This document shows, piece after piece, positions 17,299-25,503 of a stretch of DNA of 40,722 bases (positions within the stretch are counted from its first letter, which is position 1; every line of letters begins with the position of its first letter). The notes under the pieces were generated by a model. That model saw only the letters and a program-made list of their open reading frames with translations, was not told where the DNA came from and ran no database searches. The position numbers and the translations under genes were made by a program. Source of the DNA: an uncultured Victivallales bacterium (GTDB taxonomy: Bacteria > Verrucomicrobiota > Lentisphaeria > Victivallales > UBA1829); contig CAKUJH010000031.1 in NCBI GenBank assembly GCA_934661375.1, positions 1 through 40,722 of the forward strand, given 5' to 3'.

Positions 17299-19437
17299 TT
17301 ACAGTTCAATCATTTTACGGTATGCGGCGGTTTCGCCGAGCATACTTTCCATCTGGCGGAGTTTCCATTCCAGATGCCATTCGTCGCAGACATATTCCAT
17401 GGAAGGTTCCCAGCCCAGCCGGGAATCGGTCCGGACCGCCTCGAAAGTATCTTTCACGTTGGCGATTTCCTCCTGTGCCAGTGCTTCGATCTGATCCAGA
17501 AGCGACAGCATGGTTTTGCGGTCGGACGGAATCTGGAGTTTCATATTCAGAATCCACCAGTTTTTCATATGAAGCGTGGTGCGGATGGAGTTCCGGATGA
17601 ATTTGCCCAGCGCATACAGGAATTCGCCGTTCTGTTTTTTGTTTTCCGGAATGAGGGGCAGGGCGGCTTTCAGCCCTTCGAGACCTTCTTCCCACATGGT
17701 CAGCATTTTTTCCAGTTCCCGGATTTCAGAGGGATAGCGCAGCGGACCCGGCGACTGATTGGCGTTTTCATACGGCATATACAGTGTCTTGATGATATGG
17801 TATCCGAAATGAGCGTGCGGCGCCGTCGGGAACTGCAGTTCCTTGTTCGCCATCACGCGGGAAATGTTCGGCTGGAAAATGAACGGATAGGACGGTCCTG
17901 TGCGCCACGGTCCGTACTGGTCTTCGTTGGTGCCGACATAATGATCCATGGAGTTGCTCCAGATCCGCCAGGTGTCCACAATATGCGGAGCGGCTTCCTT
18001 TCCGTAATCCCGGACAGCGGTTTTCAGCAGAATTTTCTCCACATCGGTTTCGCCGTCGGAGGAAAAGATTTCCTTTTCCAGATCATTGCAGGGATTCGGC
18101 CACCAGCCGTAGTGATGGTTTTCATAAAAACTGTCGACATGACAGGTTTTCAGATAATGTTTGAGTACTTCCATGCGGTGAGCCCAGCGGAACGGAACCG
18201 GCACGTACGGCACTGTGCCGAAATCCCAGGATGCGCCCGCCAGATTGCTGGTTACGCGGATATGCCGGATTCCCAGTTCCGCCGCAGTCTCGGCTTCACT
18301 GGTGAAGTAATAACCGGGATCTGCCGCGGAAATGCTGTAATCCATCACCGGACAGCTCAATCCGTCGCGATGATTGAGCTTGAAAATGTCATAGGTTACA
18401 TGCAGAGTAACATCTTTCGGCAGAGCGGCAAGCAGACGTCGGCGGTCTTCCAGCGGCATATAGCCCCAGTTATAGGTGTTGAGAATGATTTCGGCTTCCG
18501 GTTTCACTTTGCGGACAGCGGCACAGATGCGTTTGATGTAAGCCGGATAGTCGCAGCAGGGGTACCAGCCCGGACTCGGCCGGGTGTCCGGAATGCCGTC
18601 CCGGACACTTTCGCGGAAACGTTTGCCGGTGGTGTGGGGATCTTTGCTCGGAAATTCCAGCGACTCGCCGACCAGATGCAGCGCGGCGGCGTTCGGATGA
18701 CGCCGGAAAATTTCGCCGTATACACTGTCGAAAAATTCTTCCGCATCCGGATCATCCGGGTGTTTGTAGCTGCTGAGGTAACTGTAAATCACCACATCCA
18801 GACCATACAGCGAAGCGCGGTCAATCACATCATTGATATTGCAGTAGCCGCGCGTGGTGGTGTCGGGGGCTTTGACAAACAGGTCAATGGCAGAGAATCC
18901 GGCATGGGCAATGGCATTGAGCTGCCAGTCCGGGAAGTCGTCAATGCCGGACCCCGAATGCACACTGCGCATACGGGTCAGCGGCTCCCGCAGGGAATTT
19001 CCTTCCCGGAGATACGGGGCTTCCCGCATGTTCAGCACATCTTCCAGATGCAGGGTTCCGCGGAAGACGCCGCGTTCGTCCGCACCGCACAGCAGAATGC
19101 CGTTACTGCCGGTGATATCCAGCGCAAATGAACATTTCTTTTCAGGCTTCCGGGGCAGGTCCAGCCCGGAAGCGTCTGCTGTCAGCAGCAGGATTTTTTC
19201 TCCGCGCAGCGGATGCGCCTCCGCCAGCACCGGCCCGGAACCATTCATGCTGGTGAACAGATAATCCTGAAAATCATCTGCCGCCCGGCGGATCAGTTGT
19301 CCGGCGGACGTCGGAATTACAATTTTCCAGGAATTATCGAGCAGGATTTCGCCGGGTTCCGGTTTTGCGGTCCAGTCGCGGCGGTTGGGCTGATGAACCA
19401 CGCGCATACGTTTCAGAAAGTCAAAATTCTTTTCCAT
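17299..19437 (-). CDS. Putative glycoside hydrolase with GH20-like N-domain and TIM barrel
   Basis: 712 residues, no signal peptide. Residues about 30-150 resemble the alpha/beta domain that precedes the barrel in GH20 hexosaminidases and related families (IRRAADDFQDYL, then GSNGILLCGADERGVFRG). A barrel follows to roughly residue 450; LHLVGESLEFPSKD (253-266) could hold acidic catalytic residues. A long helical C-terminus with many aromatic residues completes it. The family is not certain: it could be an N-acetylhexosaminidase-like enzyme or an unnamed relative. GGGAG about ten bases upstream supports the ATG. It is the first gene of the leftward unit driven by the element at 19502-19558, which is duplicated upstream of the GH110 gene, so the two enzymes are probably induced together. 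Confidence 0.62.
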   Translation of the reverse strand: MEKNFDFLKRMRVVHQPNRRDWTAKPEPGEILLDNSWKIVIPTSAGQLIRRAADDFQDYLFTSMNGSGPVLAEAHPLRGEKILLLTADASGLDLPRKPEKKCSFALDITGSNGILLCGADERGVFRGTLHLEDVLNMREAPYLREGNSLREPLTRMRSVHSGSGIDDFPDWQLNAIAHAGFSAIDLFVKAPDTTTRGYCNINDVIDRASLYGLDVVIYSYLSSYKHPDDPDAEEFFDSVYGEIFRRHPNAAALHLVGESLEFPSKDPHTTGKRFRESVRDGIPDTRPSPGWYPCCDYPAYIKRICAAVRKVKPEAEIILNTYNWGYMPLEDRRRLLAALPKDVTLHVTYDIFKLNHRDGLSCPVMDYSISAADPGYYFTSEAETAAELGIRHIRVTSNLAGASWDFGTVPYVPVPFRWAHRMEVLKHYLKTCHVDSFYENHHYGWWPNPCNDLEKEIFSSDGETDVEKILLKTAVRDYGKEAAPHIVDTWRIWSNSMDHYVGTNEDQYGPWRTGPSYPFIFQPNISRVMANKELQFPTAPHAHFGYHIIKTLYMPYENANQSPGPLRYPSEIRELEKMLTMWEEGLEGLKAALPLIPENKKQNGEFLYALGKFIRNSIRTTLHMKNWWILNMKLQIPSDRKTMLSLLDQIEALAQEEIANVKDTFEAVRTDSRLGWEPSMEYVCDEWHLEWKLRQMESMLGETAAYRKMIEL

Positions 19438-19461
19438 GGCTTAGGATACTCCCGTTGCTGT

Positions 19462-19478
19462 CCGGCAGAATCTGCCGG
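19462..19478 (-). promoter_or_regulatory. Palindrome in the leader of the GH20-like gene
   Basis: CCGGCAGA and TCTGCCGG (19462-19469 and 19471-19478) form a near-continuous palindrome within the predicted 58-base leader. It could be an RNA hairpin or a protein-binding site. Confidence 0.5.
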
Positions 19479-19501
19479 GATTGTTTATTTGCAATATCCT
19501 A

Positions 19502-19558
19502 ACTATAACACTTTTCTGTTGCTTTTCAACTTTATTCCGGAACATCGTTTGAAAAAAA
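19502..19558 (-). repeat. Shared promoter/operator element, copy 1
   Basis: On the minus strand it carries TTGAAA (19529-19524), a 16-base spacer and TATAGT (19507-19502), preceded by a block at 19530-19558 that is nearly identical to a block upstream of the GH110 gene (copy 2, 35813-35870). The block contains TCCGGA, then ACATCGTTTG and an A-tract in plus orientation. Its position just upstream of the -35 box suits an activator. Confidence 0.85.
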
Positions 19559-19632
19559 CGGGAAGACCCGGTCAAAAAGCGATGCCGGCATCGGAATGGG
19601 TACTTTTTTCTGAAAATTTGCATTTGCTGCTC

Positions 19633-19661
19633 TTGACAATATCAATATTTTCGATTATAAT
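19633..19661 (+). promoter_or_regulatory. Consensus sigma-70 promoter of the pseudopilin-glycan operon
   Basis: TTGACA (19633-19638) and TATAAT (19656-19661) are both exact consensus boxes with the ideal 17-base spacer. The start of transcription should fall near 19668, giving a leader of about 67 bases before the pseudopilin gene. So strong a promoter implies tight repression, and an operator follows directly. Confidence 0.92.
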
Positions 19662-19667
19662 ATAGTA

Positions 19668-19687
19668 TTGATGAATCGAATCATCAA
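19668..19687 (+). promoter_or_regulatory. LacI-type operator over the transcription start
   Basis: A 20-base dyad, TTGATGAATC then GAATCATCAA, with a central CG and nine of ten positions symmetric. This form is typical of LacI-family operators. It begins seven bases after the -10 box, so a bound repressor would block initiation. The LacI-family gene at the end of the same operon is the natural candidate. Confidence 0.72.
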
Positions 19688-19734
19688 ATATATTTCAAAT
19701 ATGAAACGGAAAAAACAGAGAGGAGAACCAAACC

Positions 19735-20550
19735 ATGAACAACTTGCAGCCATTGCCATCATTTCATATTTTATATTTGAAGCGTAAACCGTTGCGGTTT
19801 ACTCTTATCGAACTCCTCGTCGTTATTGCTATTATTGCAATTCTGGCAGGAATGCTGCTGCCTGCGCTGAACGCCGCCAGAAGCAAAGCCAGACAAATTT
19901 CCTGCACCGCGAATCAGCGTCAGATCGGACTTTCCTCCGCGCTTTACAGCGATGATTTTGACGGTCAGATACTCCGGACTTATATTCCGGCACCGGGTAA
20001 AGACGCGGGGATGTCCACCAATAAAGGCGCCGGAGTCTGGGCGTATCTGCTCTGGTGGGGCAAATACAATCCGAATAATGCATTGTATTATTGTCCCGAA
20101 GAGGATATGAATCTCAGCGAATATTCCCGGCGCAAGGGAAAACATTCCGTTGTCGATTATCCGGATGCAGACAATCTTTACCGTTACAATTATATAACAA
20201 TCGGCTTGCAGAGCGGTCTGGACTGGGAAGGAAAAGGGATGAAAGTCAGCCAGATTATTGCTCCTTCGCGCAAAGTAGCCGGCGGAGATTCCCGTTCGGA
20301 TGAAAGCGGCTGTTTCCGCGGCGTCGGGGCATTCACTTACAGTTATATGACAGGTCCCCGCCACGGAGTCCGGATTCCGCCTTATGCCACAACCAATACT
20401 CTTCTGCCGGGGAAGGGATTTGCCAATCTGCGCTGGGCAGACGGACATGTTACTTCGGAATCGACTTCGTTTCTGAACCGCTGGTATTCCACCAGTCAAT
20501 ACTCTTATGTGAAATCCCTGCTGTCCGGATGGGAACGTCCGAAAGACTGA
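19735..20550 (+). CDS. Pseudopilin-like protein with prepilin N-terminal cleavage/methylation motif
   Basis: 271 residues. A 21-residue basic leader ends in Arg21, followed by FTLIELLVVIAIIAILAG, the hydrophobic prepilin helix with Glu at mature position 5. The rest is a globular domain ending with an H-X9-DG-like region (GPRHGVRIP, later LRWADGHV) known from the large prepilin-like families of Planctomycetes and Lentisphaerae. It is expected to be cut by a prepilin peptidase and held in the inner membrane or assembled by a type II secretion/type IV pilus-like machine. The -1 residue is Arg rather than the usual Gly. GGAG nine bases upstream supports the start. It is the first gene of an operon of secreted glycan-active proteins, suggesting a role in exporting or displaying them or in binding their substrate. 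Confidence 0.9.
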   Translation: MNNLQPLPSFHILYLKRKPLRFTLIELLVVIAIIAILAGMLLPALNAARSKARQISCTANQRQIGLSSALYSDDFDGQILRTYIPAPGKDAGMSTNKGAGVWAYLLWWGKYNPNNALYYCPEEDMNLSEYSRRKGKHSVVDYPDADNLYRYNYITIGLQSGLDWEGKGMKVSQIIAPSRKVAGGDSRSDESGCFRGVGAFTYSYMTGPRHGVRIPPYATTNTLLPGKGFANLRWADGHVTSESTSFLNRWYSTSQYSYVKSLLSGWERPKD

Positions 20551-20578
20551 TTGCAGATTCTCAAGGAGAAAATCATCT

Positions 20579-23500
20579 ATGAAAAAAATAATCACAGCGT
20601 GTTGTCTGGGCGGACTGCTGTTTGCCGCGGTGTCTGCGGACATGAAAAAGAATCTGGACGGGACAGGACTTCAGACCGCTTATGTTTTGAGTGCGCAGCT
20701 GCTCCCCGGACAGGCTCCGGCATTGGACGGCAAGATCGGAGAACAGGAATGGAGCAAAGCCGCCAAAATTTCCGGTTTCTGCTTTTACCCCGTAGACCGC
20801 GGCATGGTGGACGAGGCCAAAGGGGAAGTTTATCTTGCCGGCGACACAGAATATCTTTATATCGGAGTCCGGACTTCCACTCCGAATATGGATCCCGGAG
20901 GCGGACTGGCGGCATTTGCCACCGAACATGACGGGGCGGTTTACAATGATGACTCCGTGGAAGTGGCGATTCAGAATCCCGCCGATCCGGACAAAGTTTA
21001 CCACTTGATTGTCAACAGGCGCGGCACCGTCTTCGACCGTATCATGTCCCGGCAGACCTTGTCCAAGGACGTCGGTTTCAATTTCAAAGGACTGAAAATC
21101 GGCACGCAGGCGCAAAGCGGAATCTGGGATTTGGAAATCGCCATTCCGCTGAGTGAGCTGGGCGGCGCGGCAAGGTATCTCAAACTGAATGTGGCACGCA
21201 ACTGGAACGGACGCGGAGCAAGTGCGCTGATTGCGACAGGTGATCATTTGGATGTGAACCGGATGGTGCATTTCCGCTGGCGTCCGGGAGCGCCCGTTCC
21301 GCGTCAGGAACTCAACGGTTCTTCCGCCGCCGGCGAATGGGGCATTCAGTTTGCGCTGAACCATATTCCGGACGGCAGAAAATATGCGGGAGGTGTTCAG
21401 CTGATCGAGAAAAGTTATCCGCGGATCAACGGAAAAATTGTGCCGCAGAACCGGATCGCGGCAATTCAGAGTGCCATGCTGGAATCGGGCAAGTCCGTCG
21501 GAATTGATTATCAGGCGGATAACCGGCTGCTGCATCTGGGGGCGGTTTACTGCTGTGATGCGGAAACGGGAGAAGTCATATTCCAGCGCGGCATGATGGG
21601 AAAATCGGAAGGAATCGCCGCCGGACGTTTCCCTGTAACGGCTTCCTTTGATCTGAAAAACACCGGCAGCGGAGTGGTTCGGCATTATCCCGGATTCGGA
21701 ACTGCGGGGATTGAATTTCGTCCGTCGTCGGAAATCCAGTCATTGCACTGGCGGGTTACAGCCCCGGATGGGCAATCGCATACGGTTCCGGCGGTCAAAG
21801 AGAAAAGAATATGGCGTGCGGTCTGTCCGCTGGGAAAAGAGCCGGGCAATTACCGTTTTCAGGCGGAAATCATGCGGGACGGCAAAACACAAGTCATTGC
21901 GGATGTGTTTTCATTGTCTCAGCGCAGTTATGCCTGGAGCGGGAATCAATTCGGCAAAGCTCCGGTAATCGTCGCGCCGTTTGTGCCGGTCAAAGTGCAG
22001 GGACGTGAACTGCAAGTGCTGCTGAGCCGGGCTGAAATCGGCACGTCAGGTTTGTATGATTCCGTGAAAGCCAAAGGAACGGAACTGCTGGCGGCTCCGA
22101 TGAAATTCCAGATTTCTCTGAATGGAAAAGAGGTACAGACTGTTCCGCAGAAATCCGGACCGTTTGTGCTGCAGAATAACGGCATTTCGGCGGCGGGAAC
22201 CGGCACGGTACAGGCGGATTCCGTGACGCTTCACAGTGAGGCGTTCATGGAATATGACGGTTTTTTCTGGAACAGAATCACCCTGAAAAATCCGCAGAAA
22301 ACAGCCATTGACAAAGTTACCCTGGTGATTCCGTTCCGCAAGGAACAGGCGGAACTGTTTCATGCCGTGGTTGACGGCATTCGCGCGAATCCGGCAGGAT
22401 GCATTCCGGACGGCAGGGGGGAAGTCTGGAGCGGTTCCGGTCTCCGCCGCATGGCAGTGTTCGGACGTCTGAATCTGCATCCGCAGTTTGTCCCGTACAT
22501 CTGGATCGGCGGTGCGGAAAAGGGATTGTCATTTTTCATGAACTCCAGTTACGGCACCCGGCTGGCGGAAAACCGATCTGCCATGCGGATCGTCCGGCAG
22601 GGAAATCAAGTGGTTCTGGAAGCGGATTTCATCAATCTGCCGGACACCCGGAAGGAAATCACCTTTGAATTCGGGCTGATGGCAACTCCAGTCAAAGAAT
22701 GCAATCCGAAACTGCGCGGGATTTTTGCGGATGAACAGGGACGGCAGATTCCCGGAATGAAAACGGCATTCTGGCTGGACATGCAGTGTGCCGGATTCAT
22801 CGAAAACTGGTCCAAGTTTCCGCATGGCAATGATTTCCGCCTGTGCGACGCCGCCGTGAAAATGTTATCGGAAGGTTCTTCGCGCACTCCTTATCGGAAT
22901 CTGCTGGAACAATGGAAAACCGATGCACAGAAATGTTACGAGAAACCGTTTTCCGCTCTGCGCGGTGCTGATCCTTCCATGACTCATTTTGAACATTGGA
23001 AAATGGTACGGGACAATTACCTGAAAGTGATGCTGGCAACACCGGAAAAACCGATGCTCGTCACCCTTTATTCGGATCCCCGGCTGGTTACCAATATCGA
23101 CCCGACAGCCATGTACTTCCGCTCGGAATGGGCGAACGAACCGCTGGGATATATCACCGGTTACCGGGCAATGCTCACGCCGTCTCTGCTGGATTATCTG
23201 GCAAGTTCCTATCGGGAACAGATCCGTCATGGAATCAAAGGAATTTATCTGGACGATATGTTCATTATTCCGGATACAAACCCGGACACGCAGGCAAAAC
23301 GGGATGAATACGGTTTCGTTCATGCCGACTGCGGACTGCTTGCCATGCGCGAGCTGGTCAAGCGGATTGCCGTCATGCAGCATGAAGCGGGAGATGTTCC
23401 GCGTTTTCTGGAAGTTCACATGACCAATGCCTTGCTGGTTCCGGTCTTTTCTCTGGCGACAGTGCAGCTGGGCTGGGAATCCCATTACGGAGAAAAGATG

Positions 23501-24043
23501 TATACGGAACGGTACCCCGCGGATTATATCCGGACCGTGAATACCGGCAGTCAGATCGGGGCATTGCCGCTTGTTCTGTGCGGCAGTTACCGGAAATCCA
23601 CGCCGTTTGAAATTTGGAAAAATGACCGGTTCCTGCCGCTTTCCCGTTCGCAATTGAGCATGATGCTGCCGCATTGGCTGTACCCGTGGACCTGGATCCG
23701 CCGTCCTGCCGCAGGAATTGATTTTCCGCTGGTCAGCCGGATTTTCACCATTCTTTCCCGGTTCGGATGTTTGCAGCCGGATTGCCGGTTTGTTCCTTAT
23801 TATGAGAATCCGGACGATATGATTCATTGCGAGGGGAAAGATCTGCTGGTCAGTTCCTGGCGGAAACCGGAAAAACTGCTGGCTGTGATTTCCAATACGT
23901 CCGCCCGGAAACAGTCCGTGTCCCTGAAGGTTAAAGGGATGACGGTCTGCCGGGATGCGGAAACCGGAAAATCAGAAAATCCGGCAAAGTTTGAAGTCAA
24001 CGGAAATGATTTCCGTCTTCTGGAATTTGAACTGAAACCTTAA
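20579..24043 (+). CDS. Secreted CBM9-like plus GH123/DUF6067-like protein
   Basis: 1154 residues with a signal peptide (1-20). Residues about 45-235 are CBM9-like (DGKIGEQEW, YLYIGVRTS, DDSVEVAIQN, WDLEIAIPLSEL). From about 455 (KAPVIVAPFVPVKVQG, GTELLAAPMKF) to about 705 (YIWIGGAEKGLSFF, FEFGLMATPVK) it matches my memory of the DUF6067/GH123-like beta-sandwich. A barrel follows, with GIYLDDMF near residue 890 as a possible active-site strand carrying two Asp. GH123 includes beta-N-acetylgalactosaminidases acting on glycosphingolipids; the substrate here is not predictable. AAGGAG before the ATG supports the start, 28 bases after the pseudopilin gene. Confidence 0.72.
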   Translation: MKKIITACCLGGLLFAAVSADMKKNLDGTGLQTAYVLSAQLLPGQAPALDGKIGEQEWSKAAKISGFCFYPVDRGMVDEAKGEVYLAGDTEYLYIGVRTSTPNMDPGGGLAAFATEHDGAVYNDDSVEVAIQNPADPDKVYHLIVNRRGTVFDRIMSRQTLSKDVGFNFKGLKIGTQAQSGIWDLEIAIPLSELGGAARYLKLNVARNWNGRGASALIATGDHLDVNRMVHFRWRPGAPVPRQELNGSSAAGEWGIQFALNHIPDGRKYAGGVQLIEKSYPRINGKIVPQNRIAAIQSAMLESGKSVGIDYQADNRLLHLGAVYCCDAETGEVIFQRGMMGKSEGIAAGRFPVTASFDLKNTGSGVVRHYPGFGTAGIEFRPSSEIQSLHWRVTAPDGQSHTVPAVKEKRIWRAVCPLGKEPGNYRFQAEIMRDGKTQVIADVFSLSQRSYAWSGNQFGKAPVIVAPFVPVKVQGRELQVLLSRAEIGTSGLYDSVKAKGTELLAAPMKFQISLNGKEVQTVPQKSGPFVLQNNGISAAGTGTVQADSVTLHSEAFMEYDGFFWNRITLKNPQKTAIDKVTLVIPFRKEQAELFHAVVDGIRANPAGCIPDGRGEVWSGSGLRRMAVFGRLNLHPQFVPYIWIGGAEKGLSFFMNSSYGTRLAENRSAMRIVRQGNQVVLEADFINLPDTRKEITFEFGLMATPVKECNPKLRGIFADEQGRQIPGMKTAFWLDMQCAGFIENWSKFPHGNDFRLCDAAVKMLSEGSSRTPYRNLLEQWKTDAQKCYEKPFSALRGADPSMTHFEHWKMVRDNYLKVMLATPEKPMLVTLYSDPRLVTNIDPTAMYFRSEWANEPLGYITGYRAMLTPSLLDYLASSYREQIRHGIKGIYLDDMFIIPDTNPDTQAKRDEYGFVHADCGLLAMRELVKRIAVMQHEAGDVPRFLEVHMTNALLVPVFSLATVQLGWESHYGEKMYTERYPADYIRTVNTGSQIGALPLVLCGSYRKSTPFEIWKNDRFLPLSRSQLSMMLPHWLYPWTWIRRPAAGIDFPLVSRIFTILSRFGCLQPDCRFVPYYENPDDMIHCEGKDLLVSSWRKPEKLLAVISNTSARKQSVSLKVKGMTVCRDAETGKSENPAKFEVNGNDFRLLEFELKP

Positions 24044-24057
24044 TCTGGAGAAAAAAT

Positions 24058-25503
24058 ATGAAAATCTGGACAGTGCTTTTTTTATGTTCGGCAGTGTTTG
24101 CTGCTGATGCCGCGACGTATTATGTTGACAACACCCGCGGCGATGACCGGGCAGCCGGGACACAGGAAAAACCGTTTGCCTCCATTGAAAGAGGCATCCG
24201 GGCATTGAAAACATCCGATCGGCTGGAAGTGGTCAATACCGGTAAACCGTATGTCCGGGCATATCCCGGAGTGAAAGGGAAAAGCTATTTTGTCAATGTC
24301 GGTGGAACGGAAAACGCTCCGCTGGTCATCAACGGAAACGGAGCGGTGATTTCCGGACTTGCCGCTGTGCCGGCAGACCGCTGGGAAAAAGTATCCGGAG
24401 GGATTGTCCGTACCGGATTCTGGCCGATGAGCAACCGGTACCGTTCGTTTGTGAAACAGGATTACTGGATGCCGAATCTTAAAATCTGGTTTGTCGACGG
24501 ACAGGAGGCAGTCAATGCTTTAAGTCTTGACGCTCTGAAAAAAACGCCGGGATCATTCTGGTGGAGCCGTTCCGAGCAGAAGGTTTATTTTCATCTGCCG
24601 GAAGGGAAGACGCTGGAACAATGCCGGATTCAGCTGCCGGCAAATGCCGGATTCTATGCGTTGAAGCCGCATACGGAAATCCGGAATTTCGTTGTGATGC
24701 ATTCCTGGAATGACGGCTTCGATACCGCTGTCGGAGCGAAAAACGCCCGATTTGTCAACTGCATCGCGGTCAGCAATTGCGGACAGGGATTTTCCGCCCA
24801 TGAAGATACCGAGGCGGTTTATGAAAACTGTCTGGCGATGAACTGCGGCAGCGCGGGAATCTGCAATGTGGACAGCTCGAAAGTGGAATTCCGCGGCTGC
24901 GTGATTGCGGACAATGTATTCGAGCCGGGCGTTTCCACTACCCGGAAGGCGGTTGTCCGGATGAAAGATTGTCTGATTCTCGACAATTCTCCGTCGGAAC
25001 AGTGCGCCGCTTATGGAGACAGCATCATTGAGCTGGAAAATTGCGTGGTGCGCGGACTGCCGGATCAGCCGCTGCTGTTCATGCGCAATCCGATGAAACT
25101 GACCGGCTGTACTTTGATGAACGGACACGATTTCTGTTCGTTCGGCCGTGCCGGCATCGGCATTGAAGCCGTCCGCTGTATTATCGGACGTTTTGCAACC
25201 CAGATCCGTATTGCAGATAAAACGGATGTATTCAAAGACAATGTGTTTTACTCCATGCCCGGTGTGATTTTCAACGGGAAACGCGGTTCTTTCCAGCGGC
25301 TCGGTGCGGACGGCTCTCTGAAAGCTGTCGGAATTTATCTGGAACAGAAGCCTTCCTTTGTTTCCGGTACGGACATTCCTGCCGCCATAGACAACCGGGG
25401 CGCATCTGTCCCGACGCAAGTCTGGGAACTGTACCGCAAATATCATGGAGTCCGTGCCACTCCGGACGGTCTGATTTCCCCTGACGGAAAGGCAGTCAAG
25501 TGA
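24058..25503 (+). CDS. Secreted right-handed parallel beta-helix protein
   Basis: 481 residues with a signal peptide (about 1-18). The mature protein opens YYVDNTRGDDRAAGTQEKPFASI, shown here only as the typical start of pectate-lyase-like beta-helix proteins, and the middle (about 205-330) has repeating short strands with regular Asn, Cys and Val positions (FVNCIAVSNC, YENCLAMNC, FRGCVIADN, MKDCLILDN, LENCVVRG). Such folds are found in polysaccharide lyases, hydrolases and binding proteins; no catalytic residues can be assigned. GGAG lies ten bases upstream of ATG, 14 bases after the previous gene. Its stop overlaps the GTG start of the next gene (GTGA), so the two are translationally coupled. 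Confidence 0.8.
   Translation: MKIWTVLFLCSAVFAADAATYYVDNTRGDDRAAGTQEKPFASIERGIRALKTSDRLEVVNTGKPYVRAYPGVKGKSYFVNVGGTENAPLVINGNGAVISGLAAVPADRWEKVSGGIVRTGFWPMSNRYRSFVKQDYWMPNLKIWFVDGQEAVNALSLDALKKTPGSFWWSRSEQKVYFHLPEGKTLEQCRIQLPANAGFYALKPHTEIRNFVVMHSWNDGFDTAVGAKNARFVNCIAVSNCGQGFSAHEDTEAVYENCLAMNCGSAGICNVDSSKVEFRGCVIADNVFEPGVSTTRKAVVRMKDCLILDNSPSEQCAAYGDSIIELENCVVRGLPDQPLLFMRNPMKLTGCTLMNGHDFCSFGRAGIGIEAVRCIIGRFATQIRIADKTDVFKDNVFYSMPGVIFNGKRGSFQRLGADGSLKAVGIYLEQKPSFVSGTDIPAAIDNRGASVPTQVWELYRKYHGVRATPDGLISPDGKAVK

Noticed and set aside
17182..19131. A 649-codon plus-strand frame opposite the GH20-like gene
   Set aside because: Antisense shadow. The minus-strand frame has recognisable folds, a ribosome site and a promoter.
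20573..21685. A 370-codon minus-strand frame opposite the CBM9-DUF6067 gene
   Set aside because: No motif, no ribosome site, and it covers the signal-peptide and CBM9-like region of the real gene.
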